Assembly: GCF_035609205.1 (NCBI RefSeq)
Contig: NZ_CP141184.1
Location: forward strand, 5,773,001-5,837,000
Direction: 5' to 3'
Length of the DNA stretch: 64,000 bases
Source of the DNA: Hymenobacter sp. GOD-10R
GTDB taxonomy: Bacteria; Bacteroidota; Bacteroidia; Cytophagales; Hymenobacteraceae
The notes under the pieces were generated by a model. The model worked only from the letters and a program-made list of their open reading frames with translations. It did no database searches and was not told where the DNA came from. The position numbers and the translations under genes were made by a program. This document shows, piece by piece, positions 33,961-42,270 of the stretch; within the stretch, counting starts at the first letter, position 1, and each line of letters begins with the position of its first letter.

Positions 33961-35697
33961 TTAAATAATCAGACGAACGCCACCTAGCTCGGAAATCTGG
34001 TAGGGAAAATGGTCGCCGGGGGAGCCAATGAACATGAAGTTCTTCGGGATTTGCCACTCTTTGCTCAGCCGGTCAATCAGCTCCGGCCCGAATGTGTCTC
34101 TCATGGTCACAAAATCCACCACGATTTCCTCGTAAGCTCGATCGAGCACCCGAATGTCCGTGATCAGCTCCTGCGGAAATACCTCGCCCTCCCGTAGTAC
34201 CGTCACGATTTTGAGGCGGTTTGTGGATTCATTCTCCACGACGTAAGCCATTACCTTGTTGAGGTTGGAGACGTTGTCGCCCTTCGTAAAGAATACAAAT
34301 TCCTGCCGGTGTAGCTCCCGCAACTGCCGACGGATGGTGATCTGAGTAAGGCGCGAGATACGGGGCGACTTACTAGCAAATGATTGAGCCGCTTGCAGTA
34401 CCAAGTTTAGGATCCCCTTGCGGTTGAGCATGGCCGTGACCAGCAACAAAGCCGGCAGAAAGTATTGCAGAAACACAATCAGGTAGTCGGGCCGGATGCG
34501 AATGTTGCCGTAAAGAGCTGTCAGCACACCCAGGAGGGCCAGCGACACCGTGCCTACACTCGCGTACACGGGCCGCGGAAGCTTGGGGCGCTTTCGCTTG
34601 AGCAGGAAGTTGCCAAGGGCAAAAAACGCCATTACCGACAAGAACGAGATGGTGTACACCCCGGCCAGCGGACCTAGCTGCCCGTTGGTGATCAGCAGCA
34701 CCGAAATGCACAGCAAGAAGAAGGTAATGAGAATGACGTAGTTGCTCTGGCGCTTATTCTCCTTCAGAAAGAACGGCGGCAAAATGCGGTCTAAGGTCAT
34801 GCGCTTCATCAGACCACTCACGCCTACAAACGACGTGAGTACCGCCCCACTCAGCACCGCAACGGCATCAACGGAAATAAGCGTGGCTAGCCAAGAACTA
34901 CCCGTCGTCTGCCCTAGATGAGAGAGCAACGTTTCGGTGTGCTCGCCCACTGCGGCTAGGGGTAGCGCAGCAATGGCCAGAAAGGCTAACAGTGGGTTGA
35001 ATACCGTCACGACTACCCACATGTTGCGCAAGGTCTTCTGGAACACGCCCCGTGCCTGTTCCTCCACGAAGTTGGCGGAGCTTTCGAAGCCCGAAATACC
35101 GAGCATGGCCGCACTAAACCCTAGAAACAAAGCACTCGGCAAACTGCCTTTCAGCGGCATATGCCAGTTGGTTGCTAGCGTGGCCGTACCATGCTGCATG
35201 AGGTACCAACCCGTGACGCCCACGAGCAGCGTCAGCGAAAACAAGTGGAGCAAGAAGATGCCTACCGCTACTACCGCCGATTCGGAAATACCGAGAATAG
35301 TGAGGAGCAGAAACAGGCCGAGCAACAGCACCGTCGCGAAAATGATAGGTAAGCCGTGCCACAGCGTATGCAGGTAATGCATGGCCTCGGAAGCAGAAAT
35401 AACCGCGGTGGCCATATAGGACAGAATCGTTAAACAGGCCGCCACAGCAGCATTGCGTTTGCTAGTGGTGTTGAGCAACACGTTGTAAGCCCCACCGTTG
35501 AGCGGTAAGGCACCTACTACTTCCCCGTAGATGCGGCGAAATAAATAGAGCACGGCTCCCACGACTAGCAACGCTACCCAGGCGTACTGGCCCGCATACG
35601 CAATAGCTAATGCCGATACGTAGAGACACGAAGAAGAAATATCATTACCACAGATAGCAGTAGCTTCCAGTTCGTTTAGCTTTCTTTCATGGCTCAT
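33961..35697 (-). CDS. APC-superfamily amino acid permease
   Basis: A 578-residue transporter with about twelve membrane helices in the first 430 residues, starting with a helix of ICGNDISSSCLYVSALAIAYAG type. The unwound substrate motif looks like GNDISSS, and LPLNGGAYNVLLNTTSKR and GFSAAMLGISGFESSANFVEE (about 195-215) follow APC family order. The C-terminal 150 residues are soluble (RLTQITIRRQLRELHRQEFVFFTKGDNVSNLNKVM... IPKNFMFIGSPGDHFPY), reminiscent of a regulatory domain and absent from simple APC carriers. Substrate unknown. The start is a clean ATG at 35697. Confidence 0.88.
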   Translation of the reverse strand: MSHERKLNELEATAICGNDISSSCLYVSALAIAYAGQYAWVALLVVGAVLYLFRRIYGEVVGALPLNGGAYNVLLNTTSKRNAAVAACLTILSYMATAVISASEAMHYLHTLWHGLPIIFATVLLLGLFLLLTILGISESAVVAVGIFLLHLFSLTLLVGVTGWYLMQHGTATLATNWHMPLKGSLPSALFLGFSAAMLGISGFESSANFVEEQARGVFQKTLRNMWVVVTVFNPLLAFLAIAALPLAAVGEHTETLLSHLGQTTGSSWLATLISVDAVAVLSGAVLTSFVGVSGLMKRMTLDRILPPFFLKENKRQSNYVILITFFLLCISVLLITNGQLGPLAGVYTISFLSVMAFFALGNFLLKRKRPKLPRPVYASVGTVSLALLGVLTALYGNIRIRPDYLIVFLQYFLPALLLVTAMLNRKGILNLVLQAAQSFASKSPRISRLTQITIRRQLRELHRQEFVFFTKGDNVSNLNKVMAYVVENESTNRLKIVTVLREGEVFPQELITDIRVLDRAYEEIVVDFVTMRDTFGPELIDRLSKEWQIPKNFMFIGSPGDHFPYQISELGGVRLII

Positions 35698-36066
35698 GGT
35701 AGGGTGGTTAGAGAGCGTGTGTACACCGTTGCTAGTTGCTGCTCGCTACCCTAGCTCAAAAAACTCGTCGATGATAACTAGCTGAGCACGGTAAAGCAAC
35801 GTCTTGAAGGAACACTTAGTCAGCGGGACTTCTTCTTTCATCCTACGCCTGCCAGAACAGTCCGTTGCCTTTGGATTGGCTGCTTACACTTTAGCTTCTA
35901 GCTCATCTTTGGGGCCCCAAGCTAGCTTTCACCAAATCAGGCCCACCACTCGGCTATAGTAGCCGGATGACGGGCCTGAAATGTTCTTATCTCGTGACCG
36001 AGACTGGTGATTTACTTACAGTGCCTAAACCCTATCGAGCTAGGTTATGGCTACTGGCCGAAGCAC
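35698..36066. other. Intergenic region without recognised gene
   Basis: About 370 bases between the APC permease start and the leftward glutaminase-like gene end. A hairpin (arms CAGGCCC/GGGCCTG with an inner CGGCT/AGCCG pair, around 35937-35983) could terminate the leftward gene but lies about 85 bases beyond its stop. No protein or RNA gene was recognised. Confidence 0.6.
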
Positions 36067-38553
36067 CTATTTCGGAACGGCGCCTTTGCCATTCAGTTGC
36101 TGATCCAGCATTTTCATGAAGTAGCCACCCACGACGGAGCGGGCCTGGAAACCTACTTGCTTAGCATCGGTGGTTTCGTGCCAGTCGTTGAGCGGTACCC
36201 GGCTGGGGGTCTCGTTAGCAAACTGCCACACGGGGGCCACCAGCGCTTGGAAATCGGCTTCGCTCTTGGCCATCGTGGCCGTCCACATAATCCAATCCGA
36301 CTTGGTATACGTGCGGCGGCTATCGAGCGGCAAGCCGTAGCGCTGCTGGTGCTTGAGGTAGAAAGCTAGCTCCTGCTGAGCCACTTCCGGCGGGAAAATA
36401 TTCAAGCTCAATACTTTGTCCCACACCAAGTTGTACTTCTGACTCCAGGAGCCGGCAGTTTTGTCGAAGGTGAGCGCATAATGGTCACCGTCTTTGGCCA
36501 TTTGCTGCCACTTGCCGGCTAGCTCGCGGGCCAGGGTAAAGTGTTCGGTGGCCGTTTTCTGGTCGCCGAGTTGCTGGGCCATTTGCGCGTAACAGGCAAT
36601 ACCCATAATGGCCTTCAGCGACAAGTTGGTATTGCGAGCTAGGTGCCCGGCAAAGTCGTCGGTGCAAAGCTGGTTAGCTGGGTCGAAACCGTCGCGCTTC
36701 AGGAAGCCCACCCACTTAGTGAGCGTAGGCCAATGCTCGCGGGCGAAGTCGGCTTTGCCATCCATACGCACCGCAGCCGCGGTCAAAATCAGCATGTTGC
36801 CAGCTTCTTCCACGGGCATATCTTCGCCGTAGGTTTGCCCATTAGCCAAGGGGTACGTTCCGACATCGTGAGCTGGGAAGTCCTTTTTCCACCGTCCCGA
36901 CTCCGAGTAATCGAAGATGAAGCGCAGCATACCCTTGGCTAGCTCGTTGTTGTAGAGCAAGAACATGGGCTCCGAGGGATAAGTTACGTCTACGGTACCA
37001 ATGGAACCGTTGGAGAAGTTTTCCTTTGAGAAGAAAAACAGCTCGCCTTTCGGGCCGGCCACGATGCTATGCGCCGCAATGGCCTGGCGATAAGCTAGCT
37101 GGCACAAGTCGGCGTACTTCTGGCCTCCAACGGCTTGCGCATCGGCATACAGCTTCTTATCAAAGTCAGTAGCTTTTTTGCGCAGGCGCGTATAATCAGC
37201 TTCGGCCGCTTGCAGTGCTTTCTCCATCGTCATGCTGGGGTCGCGGCGCCACCAGGGGCGCAGGTTCTGGCCGAAGTACTGCACGGCGTACTGCTCATCA
37301 TAGCCCATCAGCAAGTGCTTCTCAACGGGCTTGGTGGTTACGCTACCTAGGTCTAGCATTGCGACTTGGGCCACACGCTGGGCCTGACCAGGTTGGTTTT
37401 GGGCAGCAGGCAGGGTTCCTTTCTGAGCAAAGCTCGTTTTCAACGCTTGCGGATTGCCGGCGCTAAGTGTTCCGCCTGGCGCCGCCAAATATGCGTAGCC
37501 CCAATCAATGCGAATGTTGTCGCCGGCCTTCTTCAGCAAGGGTTGCGCTGTGGTACCCATCGACTGCCAACGCAGATTGCCAGATGAGCCCGCGCGCGTA
37601 GTAACCTCCTGGTACGGCGTGTTAGCGGCGAGTGTGCCAGCCTCCGTCAGCAGCACCTGAGTAGCGTGGCTTTTGCCATCGGTGGTGGTAGCGGTATAGG
37701 TCACGTAGCTCACCGGGCGGGCGACGGTTTCCAGCTCATCCAGCAGCAGCGGCGACAAGAAATTGACGGTCAACTGCACCGGTCCTGCGGCGAAGGTATA
37801 GGTGGTTTGGGTGGCGGTTACAGTTACGGCCGTTTGGCGAGCAGTGCCTATCTGCGTCTGCTCGGGCAAGGTTTCGTAGAGGCCCGCATCGAGGTACTCC
37901 CCACCTTGCGGGCTGTTGGCGTGCATGGCTAGCACGTTGTCGCCAGCGTGCAAGGCTTGCAAGCCCGCAGCCGGAATGGTGAAGAAGTCGTACTTGCTGT
38001 TGAAGCCGGTTTGCTTCGTGAGCATCACCCCATTCAGGTATACTTCCACGTCGTCGTCGTGCTCCATGAGCAGGCGCACTTGCCCCGCTGCACGTGGGTT
38101 GGCTACGCTCACCGTGCGGCGCACCCAAATATCACCCTCCGTCCAGGTAGTGCCATTCAGCCCCTTGTTATCGGTAAAGGGTGCCGCGCCTTCCTTCCAA
38201 TTGGTAGCCGCAAAGTTTGCCTTCTCCCAACCCGCAGCAGGCTGCGTGAACGTATAGCGGGCCTTATAGGGTTGCTCGCCCACTATCGGTATGATGGCAC
38301 GATACTGCGGGCTAGCTTTCCCCATAAACTGGTAGGCCTTCCCATCTACCCGCACCACTCCTTCCAGGCTTTGTGCCTCGCCGGTCCAGTGCCGCGTCGG
38401 AGCATCGGTCAGCACATCTTGAAAGGCCCATACGCTGAAGTATGGATCGTGTGTCACAAGTGGGTAAGCTGGTGGGCGCAGCGTTTGAGCCTGAAGCTGA
38501 TACCAGCTTATTCCGCTCGTGAGCAGTAGCAGGGTAGTCTTTTTGAGCAACAT
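36067..38553 (-). CDS. DUF4965/glutaminase-A-like exported protein
   Basis: An 828-residue exported protein (signal LLLLTSGISWYQLQAQ). The opening LRPPAYPLVTHDPYFSVWAF, and YKARYTFTQPAAGWEKANF, mark the DUF4964/DUF5127 N-terminal beta domains. The later DAVRAFFF-like GPKGELFFFSKENFSNGSIGTVDVTYPSEPMFL and AGNMLILTAAAVRMDG belong to the DUF4965/DUF1793 six-hairpin part related to fungal glutaminase A. A catalytic assignment is not proved in this class. It follows the aldose 1-epimerase gene on the same strand (107 bases), probably in one transcript under the operator at 39898. Sugar-linked function is inferred from the locus. Confidence 0.88.
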   Translation of the reverse strand: MLLKKTTLLLLTSGISWYQLQAQTLRPPAYPLVTHDPYFSVWAFQDVLTDAPTRHWTGEAQSLEGVVRVDGKAYQFMGKASPQYRAIIPIVGEQPYKARYTFTQPAAGWEKANFAATNWKEGAAPFTDNKGLNGTTWTEGDIWVRRTVSVANPRAAGQVRLLMEHDDDVEVYLNGVMLTKQTGFNSKYDFFTIPAAGLQALHAGDNVLAMHANSPQGGEYLDAGLYETLPEQTQIGTARQTAVTVTATQTTYTFAAGPVQLTVNFLSPLLLDELETVARPVSYVTYTATTTDGKSHATQVLLTEAGTLAANTPYQEVTTRAGSSGNLRWQSMGTTAQPLLKKAGDNIRIDWGYAYLAAPGGTLSAGNPQALKTSFAQKGTLPAAQNQPGQAQRVAQVAMLDLGSVTTKPVEKHLLMGYDEQYAVQYFGQNLRPWWRRDPSMTMEKALQAAEADYTRLRKKATDFDKKLYADAQAVGGQKYADLCQLAYRQAIAAHSIVAGPKGELFFFSKENFSNGSIGTVDVTYPSEPMFLLYNNELAKGMLRFIFDYSESGRWKKDFPAHDVGTYPLANGQTYGEDMPVEEAGNMLILTAAAVRMDGKADFAREHWPTLTKWVGFLKRDGFDPANQLCTDDFAGHLARNTNLSLKAIMGIACYAQMAQQLGDQKTATEHFTLARELAGKWQQMAKDGDHYALTFDKTAGSWSQKYNLVWDKVLSLNIFPPEVAQQELAFYLKHQQRYGLPLDSRRTYTKSDWIMWTATMAKSEADFQALVAPVWQFANETPSRVPLNDWHETTDAKQVGFQARSVVGGYFMKMLDQQLNGKGAVPK

Positions 38554-38660
38554 TTTTTCGTGAAAAAAAGGTGAAAGAACCGCTCGGCTCCGGCAGAAGC
38601 CTTTGGTCAGGGGAATTTTACAAGACGCTAGCAGCGTGAGAGTATTGGTGGGTGGTTCAG

Positions 38661-39848
38661 TTATTTGCGCACGCCAAAGTGGTATTCAGTTGTCGAGTGA
38701 AACGCCTGGCCGGGCCGTAGCACCGTGCTGGGAAAATTGGGTTGATTAGGTGAATCGGGGAAGTGTTGCGTTTCGAGAGCAAAGCCATAGTGCTGGCCGT
38801 ACGTTACGCCGCCTATACCCTTCAGATTGCCCTTCAAGAAGTTACCGGAGTAAAACTGCACGCCAGGCTGATCGGTGTACACCTCCATGATGCGCCCCGA
38901 CCTAGGCTCGTATACTGAGGCAGCTAGCTCCGGCACAGCCTGTAGCTTGTCGGCCAGCACCCAGTTGTGGTCGTAGCCACCCGGCACCTGCCCGATCCGC
39001 TCGCCGATGGTGTGCGGCTGCCGAAAGTCCATAGGGGTGCCGGCCACCGATTGTAGCTCACCGGTAGGAATCAGGGTTTTGTCAACCGGTGTGAAGCGGT
39101 CAGCCGCGAGCGTCAGTACATGCCCTAGGATATCCTGGCTTTGTCCGTACCCTAGGTTGAAGTAGCTGTGGTTGGTCAGGTTGAGCACCGTAGGCTGATC
39201 GGTGGTGGCCGTGTAGCGCAGGCGCAGGGTATTAGTATTCGTGAGCGTGTACACTATTTGCACCCGCAAGGTGCCAGGGTAGCCTTCTTCACCATCTTGG
39301 CTTACATAGTTGAGTGTCAGGCTGGGGCCCTCGGGTGCAGTGCTGGGCGTAGCGCTCCACACGCGCCGGTTGAAGCCCTGTTTACCGCCGTGTAATGCAT
39401 TAGGAGGATTGTTGATGGGAACTTGATAGGTTTTACCATCGAGGGTAAACTGCCCCTTCGCAAGGCGGTTGCCGTAGCGGCCGATGGTGCCACCGAAGTA
39501 CGGATTCGTGGCGCGGATATAAGCAGCCAGGCTGTCGAACCCGAGTACTACATTACCTAGCTTCCCGTCACGGTCTGGCACGAATAGCCCCGTGAGTGTT
39601 CCGCCGTAGTTAGTGATAGTCGCCGTGACGCCTTGGACATTGCGCAAGGTATAAAGCTCTACCGCCGTGCCCTCTAGTGTAGTGCCAAATGTAGCTTGTG
39701 TAACTGTAGTCTGGACTGGGTTATACCCTTTGTTTATTCCTATTATATTAGGCGCAAGCATCCGCTGATTACAGGCTACTATCACAAATAACAGCATAGT
39801 GTAGCAGCCGAAAAGATGGGATTTCAGAGCGGTTAGCGGCATTGACAT
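38661..39848 (-). CDS. galM: Aldose 1-epimerase, lipoprotein form
   Basis: A 395-residue mutarotase of the GalM fold. N-terminal signal with a lipobox-like VIVAC (LFVIVACNQ); I use the ATG at 39848, since the next 18 residues upstream do not look like part of it. The domain has ATITNYGGTLTGLFVPD, GRYGNRLAKGQFTLDG, the active histidine in LNLTNHSYFNLG, the second in GYDHNWVL and the Glu near FALETQHFPDSPNQP. It interconverts alpha and beta sugar anomers, here likely periplasmic. First gene of the leftward unit with the DUF4965 gene, with a perfect LacI-type palindrome about 50 bases before its start. Confidence 0.92.
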   Translation of the reverse strand: MSMPLTALKSHLFGCYTMLLFVIVACNQRMLAPNIIGINKGYNPVQTTVTQATFGTTLEGTAVELYTLRNVQGVTATITNYGGTLTGLFVPDRDGKLGNVVLGFDSLAAYIRATNPYFGGTIGRYGNRLAKGQFTLDGKTYQVPINNPPNALHGGKQGFNRRVWSATPSTAPEGPSLTLNYVSQDGEEGYPGTLRVQIVYTLTNTNTLRLRYTATTDQPTVLNLTNHSYFNLGYGQSQDILGHVLTLAADRFTPVDKTLIPTGELQSVAGTPMDFRQPHTIGERIGQVPGGYDHNWVLADKLQAVPELAASVYEPRSGRIMEVYTDQPGVQFYSGNFLKGNLKGIGGVTYGQHYGFALETQHFPDSPNQPNFPSTVLRPGQAFHSTTEYHFGVRK

Positions 39849-39897
39849 CCTAGCAGCGAGCGGGTTTGGTGGTAAATCTATAAAAGCCACCGCCAAG

Positions 39898-39911
39898 TGC
39901 AAACGTTTGCA
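39898..39911. promoter_or_regulatory. LacI-type operator upstream of galM
   Basis: Perfect palindrome TGCAAACGTTTGCA, 49 bases before the aldose epimerase ATG. It matches the TGCAANCGNTTGCA consensus of LacI-family sugar regulators. Similar sites precede the other two units of the locus. Confidence 0.75.
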
Positions 39912-40156
39912 AGAAAATTACCACTAACAGAAGCACTTGCTAGTCATGAAATTGCTTGCTATAGATAGCTGATACTACTTACTTATCCTCCTCTATTATT
40001 CACTAACTATCAATAATATACATCATAAAATCCTCCTCCTTATCATCATTGATGAAGAAATATTGAAGCCAAAATAATCTCGTGATACTTCCTTCAGTAC
40101 TGTTTGCAGTGCTGCTGCTGCTTGTATTAGAAAATGCAAAGAATATTTGTGATTAA

Positions 40157-40170
40157 AGCAATCGTTTGCA
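40157..40170. promoter_or_regulatory. LacI-type operator between the divergent units
   Basis: AGCAATCGTTTGCA fits TGCAANCGNTTGCA at 13 of 14 positions. It lies 347 bases before the sulfatase ATG, so its action on that gene would have to be at an upstream promoter or by looping with the site at 39898. Confidence 0.6.
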
Positions 40171-40415
40171 TATTTAGCCTACCGATTGATCTACAGGATT
40201 CTAAAGGCTTTCTGCACAGCATAAGCATACTTACCTATGCTGCACCTAGCTCACGCGGCAGTCACACTGTAGTCGCGCCACTTGCTACTTGCTTAAACGA
40301 ATTAGCAAAAGAGCGAGCTGCACAGAATACAGAGGTCTTCCTCCTACCAAGCACAGCTACTAGCTAGGGACCTGGGTAATGACTAGAATAACGAAGCGCT
40401 TAGTATGATACCATT

Positions 40416-40445
40416 TTTGTACAATTATAGCAGCCATTGAATTTG
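40416..40445 (+). promoter_or_regulatory. Possible Bacteroidota promoter ahead of the sulfatase-SusCD unit
   Basis: TTTG (40416-40419), 18 bases, then TGAATTTG (40438-40445), one base off the TAnnTTTG -7 consensus. The start of the sulfatase gene is 73 bases downstream. Confidence 0.35.
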
Positions 40446-40517
40446 CTTAAGTGGTTTGTACAAGACTGCTCACTGATGGTACCTCTTTTGAACTCCTTTA
40501 CTTCATTTCATTCCACC

Positions 40518-42239
40518 ATGCGAACAAAAACTACTAGCCGTTTTACGTTCCGGGCAGTAGCTGCTTTCCTTGGGCTCGTGGCTGTTGTCGGCACTAGCGC
40601 GCTCACTTGGGCTCCTCCGAAAGAAGCCAAACGCCCCAACATCATCGTCGTCGTCGCTGATGACCTAGGTTACTCCGACCTAGGTTGTTACGGCGGCGAA
40701 ATCAGCACGCCCAACCTAGATAAGCTGGCCCAGAGCGGACTCCGCTTCAACGCGTGTTATAACACGGGGCGCTGCTGCCCTACGCGGGCTTCGCTGCTCA
40801 CAGGGTTGTATCCGCACCAGGCGGGTATTGGCAAGATGACGTTCAACGAGGGCGCGCCCGGTTACGTGGGTTCGCTCAACGAACATACCGTGACCATTGC
40901 GGAGGCGCTGCGCTCGGCGGGCTATCAAACGGGCATGGTGGGCAAATGGCACATCTCCGAAACCATTGAGCGCAAGGACAAAGCGGAGCAGCTAAAGTGG
41001 CTAGCGCACCAAGTCGACTTCGGCGACTTCGCGGCTCTAAACACCTACCCAACGGCCCGCGGCTTTGACAAATACTACGGCACCATTTGGGGCGTAGTCG
41101 ATTACTTCGATCCGTTCAGCCTAGTGTACGGCAATAAGCCGGTAAAAACAGTTCCGAAGGATTTCTACTACACCAATGCGCTTGGCGACTCGGCTATTTC
41201 GTTCGTCGACCAGTTCACGAAGTCGGAGAAGCCGTTCTTCCTATACGTGGCCTACACGGCTCCCCACTGGCCCATCCAGGCCCTGCCCGAGGACATCAAG
41301 AAGTACGAGAACATGTATAAGGATGGGTGGCAGGCCCTACGCCAGAAGCGCTACAAGCGTCTCATAGACCAGAAGCTGTTTGACCAAGTAACCACGCCCC
41401 TACCCGAGTTTATGTTCCCCGATAAGGATTGGGCCACCAACCCGAACCGGGAGTGGGATGCGCACGCCATGGCCGTGCACGCCGCCATGGTCGACCGCAT
41501 GGACCAGAGCATAGGCCAGCTAATAGCCGATCTCAAGCGCAAGAAGCAGTTCGACAACACCGTCATTCTGTTCTTGGCTGATAACGGAGCTAGCTCGGAA
41601 GATCCGACAGAGTTCGGACCAGGCTTCGACCGGGCCGGCAGTACCCGCGATGGGCAGCCCGTTGCCTTTCCGAAGCAGAAGGAAGTTCTGCCCAACGGCG
41701 AACTTGTGCATGCTGGCATTGGCGAAGTGTGGGCGCACAGTCTCAACACGCCGTTTCGCTACTACAAGGCCAAGCAGCATGAAGGCGGCATTGCCACCCC
41801 TCTGATTGTGCACTGGCCGCAGGGCGTGCAGCAACCCGGTCGCGTTGTGCGTGAGCCCTTGCACGTGATTGACATGATGAGCACTTTCCTGGATCTGGCC
41901 AAAGCCTCTTACCCCAGCACGTTCCAAGGCCGCAGCATTACCCCTAGCCCCGGCAAGAGCTTCGTGTCGCTGCTGACTTCGGCTAAAGCGCCAGCGCAAC
42001 GTCTGCACCCGGAGTTGTTCTGGGAACACTTTGGCGCAGCCGCGCTCCGGCAGCAAGACTGGAAGATTGTGCGGCTAAATGCCCAAGCGCCTTGGGAGCT
42101 GTACGACCTCAAAAACAACCGGTCCGAAACCAAGGACCTAGCTTCCCAGCAGCCAGAGCGCGTGAAGGCCATGAGCCAGCGCTGGCAGCAGCTAGCCGAA
42201 GCGTATCAGGCCTTCCCCAAGCCCGCCACTCCGCAGTAA
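40518..42239 (+). CDS. Arylsulfatase, Cys-type, exported
   Basis: A 573-residue sulfatase of the alkaline-phosphatase fold. A signal peptide (FRAVAAFLGLVAVVGTSALT) is followed by IIVVVADDLGYSDLG, holding the calcium-binding Asp pair, and the formylglycine motif C-C-P-T-R (Cys86 to Arg90, RCCPTRASLLTG), so the Cys must be matured to formylglycine. GKWHIS and the later DNGASSEDP are also typical. It cleaves sulfate esters, here probably from a sulfated polysaccharide. The ATG at 40518 gives the signal; an earlier in-frame codon is unlikely. It is followed by susC after 31 bases and heads a three- to four-gene transcript. No sulfatase-maturing enzyme is seen in the window. Confidence 0.94.
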   Translation: MRTKTTSRFTFRAVAAFLGLVAVVGTSALTWAPPKEAKRPNIIVVVADDLGYSDLGCYGGEISTPNLDKLAQSGLRFNACYNTGRCCPTRASLLTGLYPHQAGIGKMTFNEGAPGYVGSLNEHTVTIAEALRSAGYQTGMVGKWHISETIERKDKAEQLKWLAHQVDFGDFAALNTYPTARGFDKYYGTIWGVVDYFDPFSLVYGNKPVKTVPKDFYYTNALGDSAISFVDQFTKSEKPFFLYVAYTAPHWPIQALPEDIKKYENMYKDGWQALRQKRYKRLIDQKLFDQVTTPLPEFMFPDKDWATNPNREWDAHAMAVHAAMVDRMDQSIGQLIADLKRKKQFDNTVILFLADNGASSEDPTEFGPGFDRAGSTRDGQPVAFPKQKEVLPNGELVHAGIGEVWAHSLNTPFRYYKAKQHEGGIATPLIVHWPQGVQQPGRVVREPLHVIDMMSTFLDLAKASYPSTFQGRSITPSPGKSFVSLLTSAKAPAQRLHPELFWEHFGAAALRQQDWKIVRLNAQAPWELYDLKNNRSETKDLASQQPERVKAMSQRWQQLAEAYQAFPKPATPQ

Positions 42240-42270
42240 TTGGCCTTTCCCCCACACCAACACAATTCCT

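Larger units (their letters stand above)
39912..40517. other. AT-rich intergenic region of the polysaccharide locus
   Basis: About 600 bases of A+T-rich DNA between the diverging leftward galM unit and the rightward sulfatase-SusCD unit. It holds operator-like sites at the left end and at 40157-40170 and a possible promoter at 40416-40445. A short frame at 40134-40367 exists but has no features of a real gene. Confidence 0.6.

Noticed and set aside
40134..40367. A 77-codon frame in the AT-rich gap of the polysaccharide locus
   Set aside because: It overlaps an operator-like site, has no signal, membrane or family features, and its composition matches the non-coding surroundings.
41520..42056. 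A 178-codon frame antisense to the sulfatase
   Set aside because: Shadow of the sulfatase coding frame; no features of its own.
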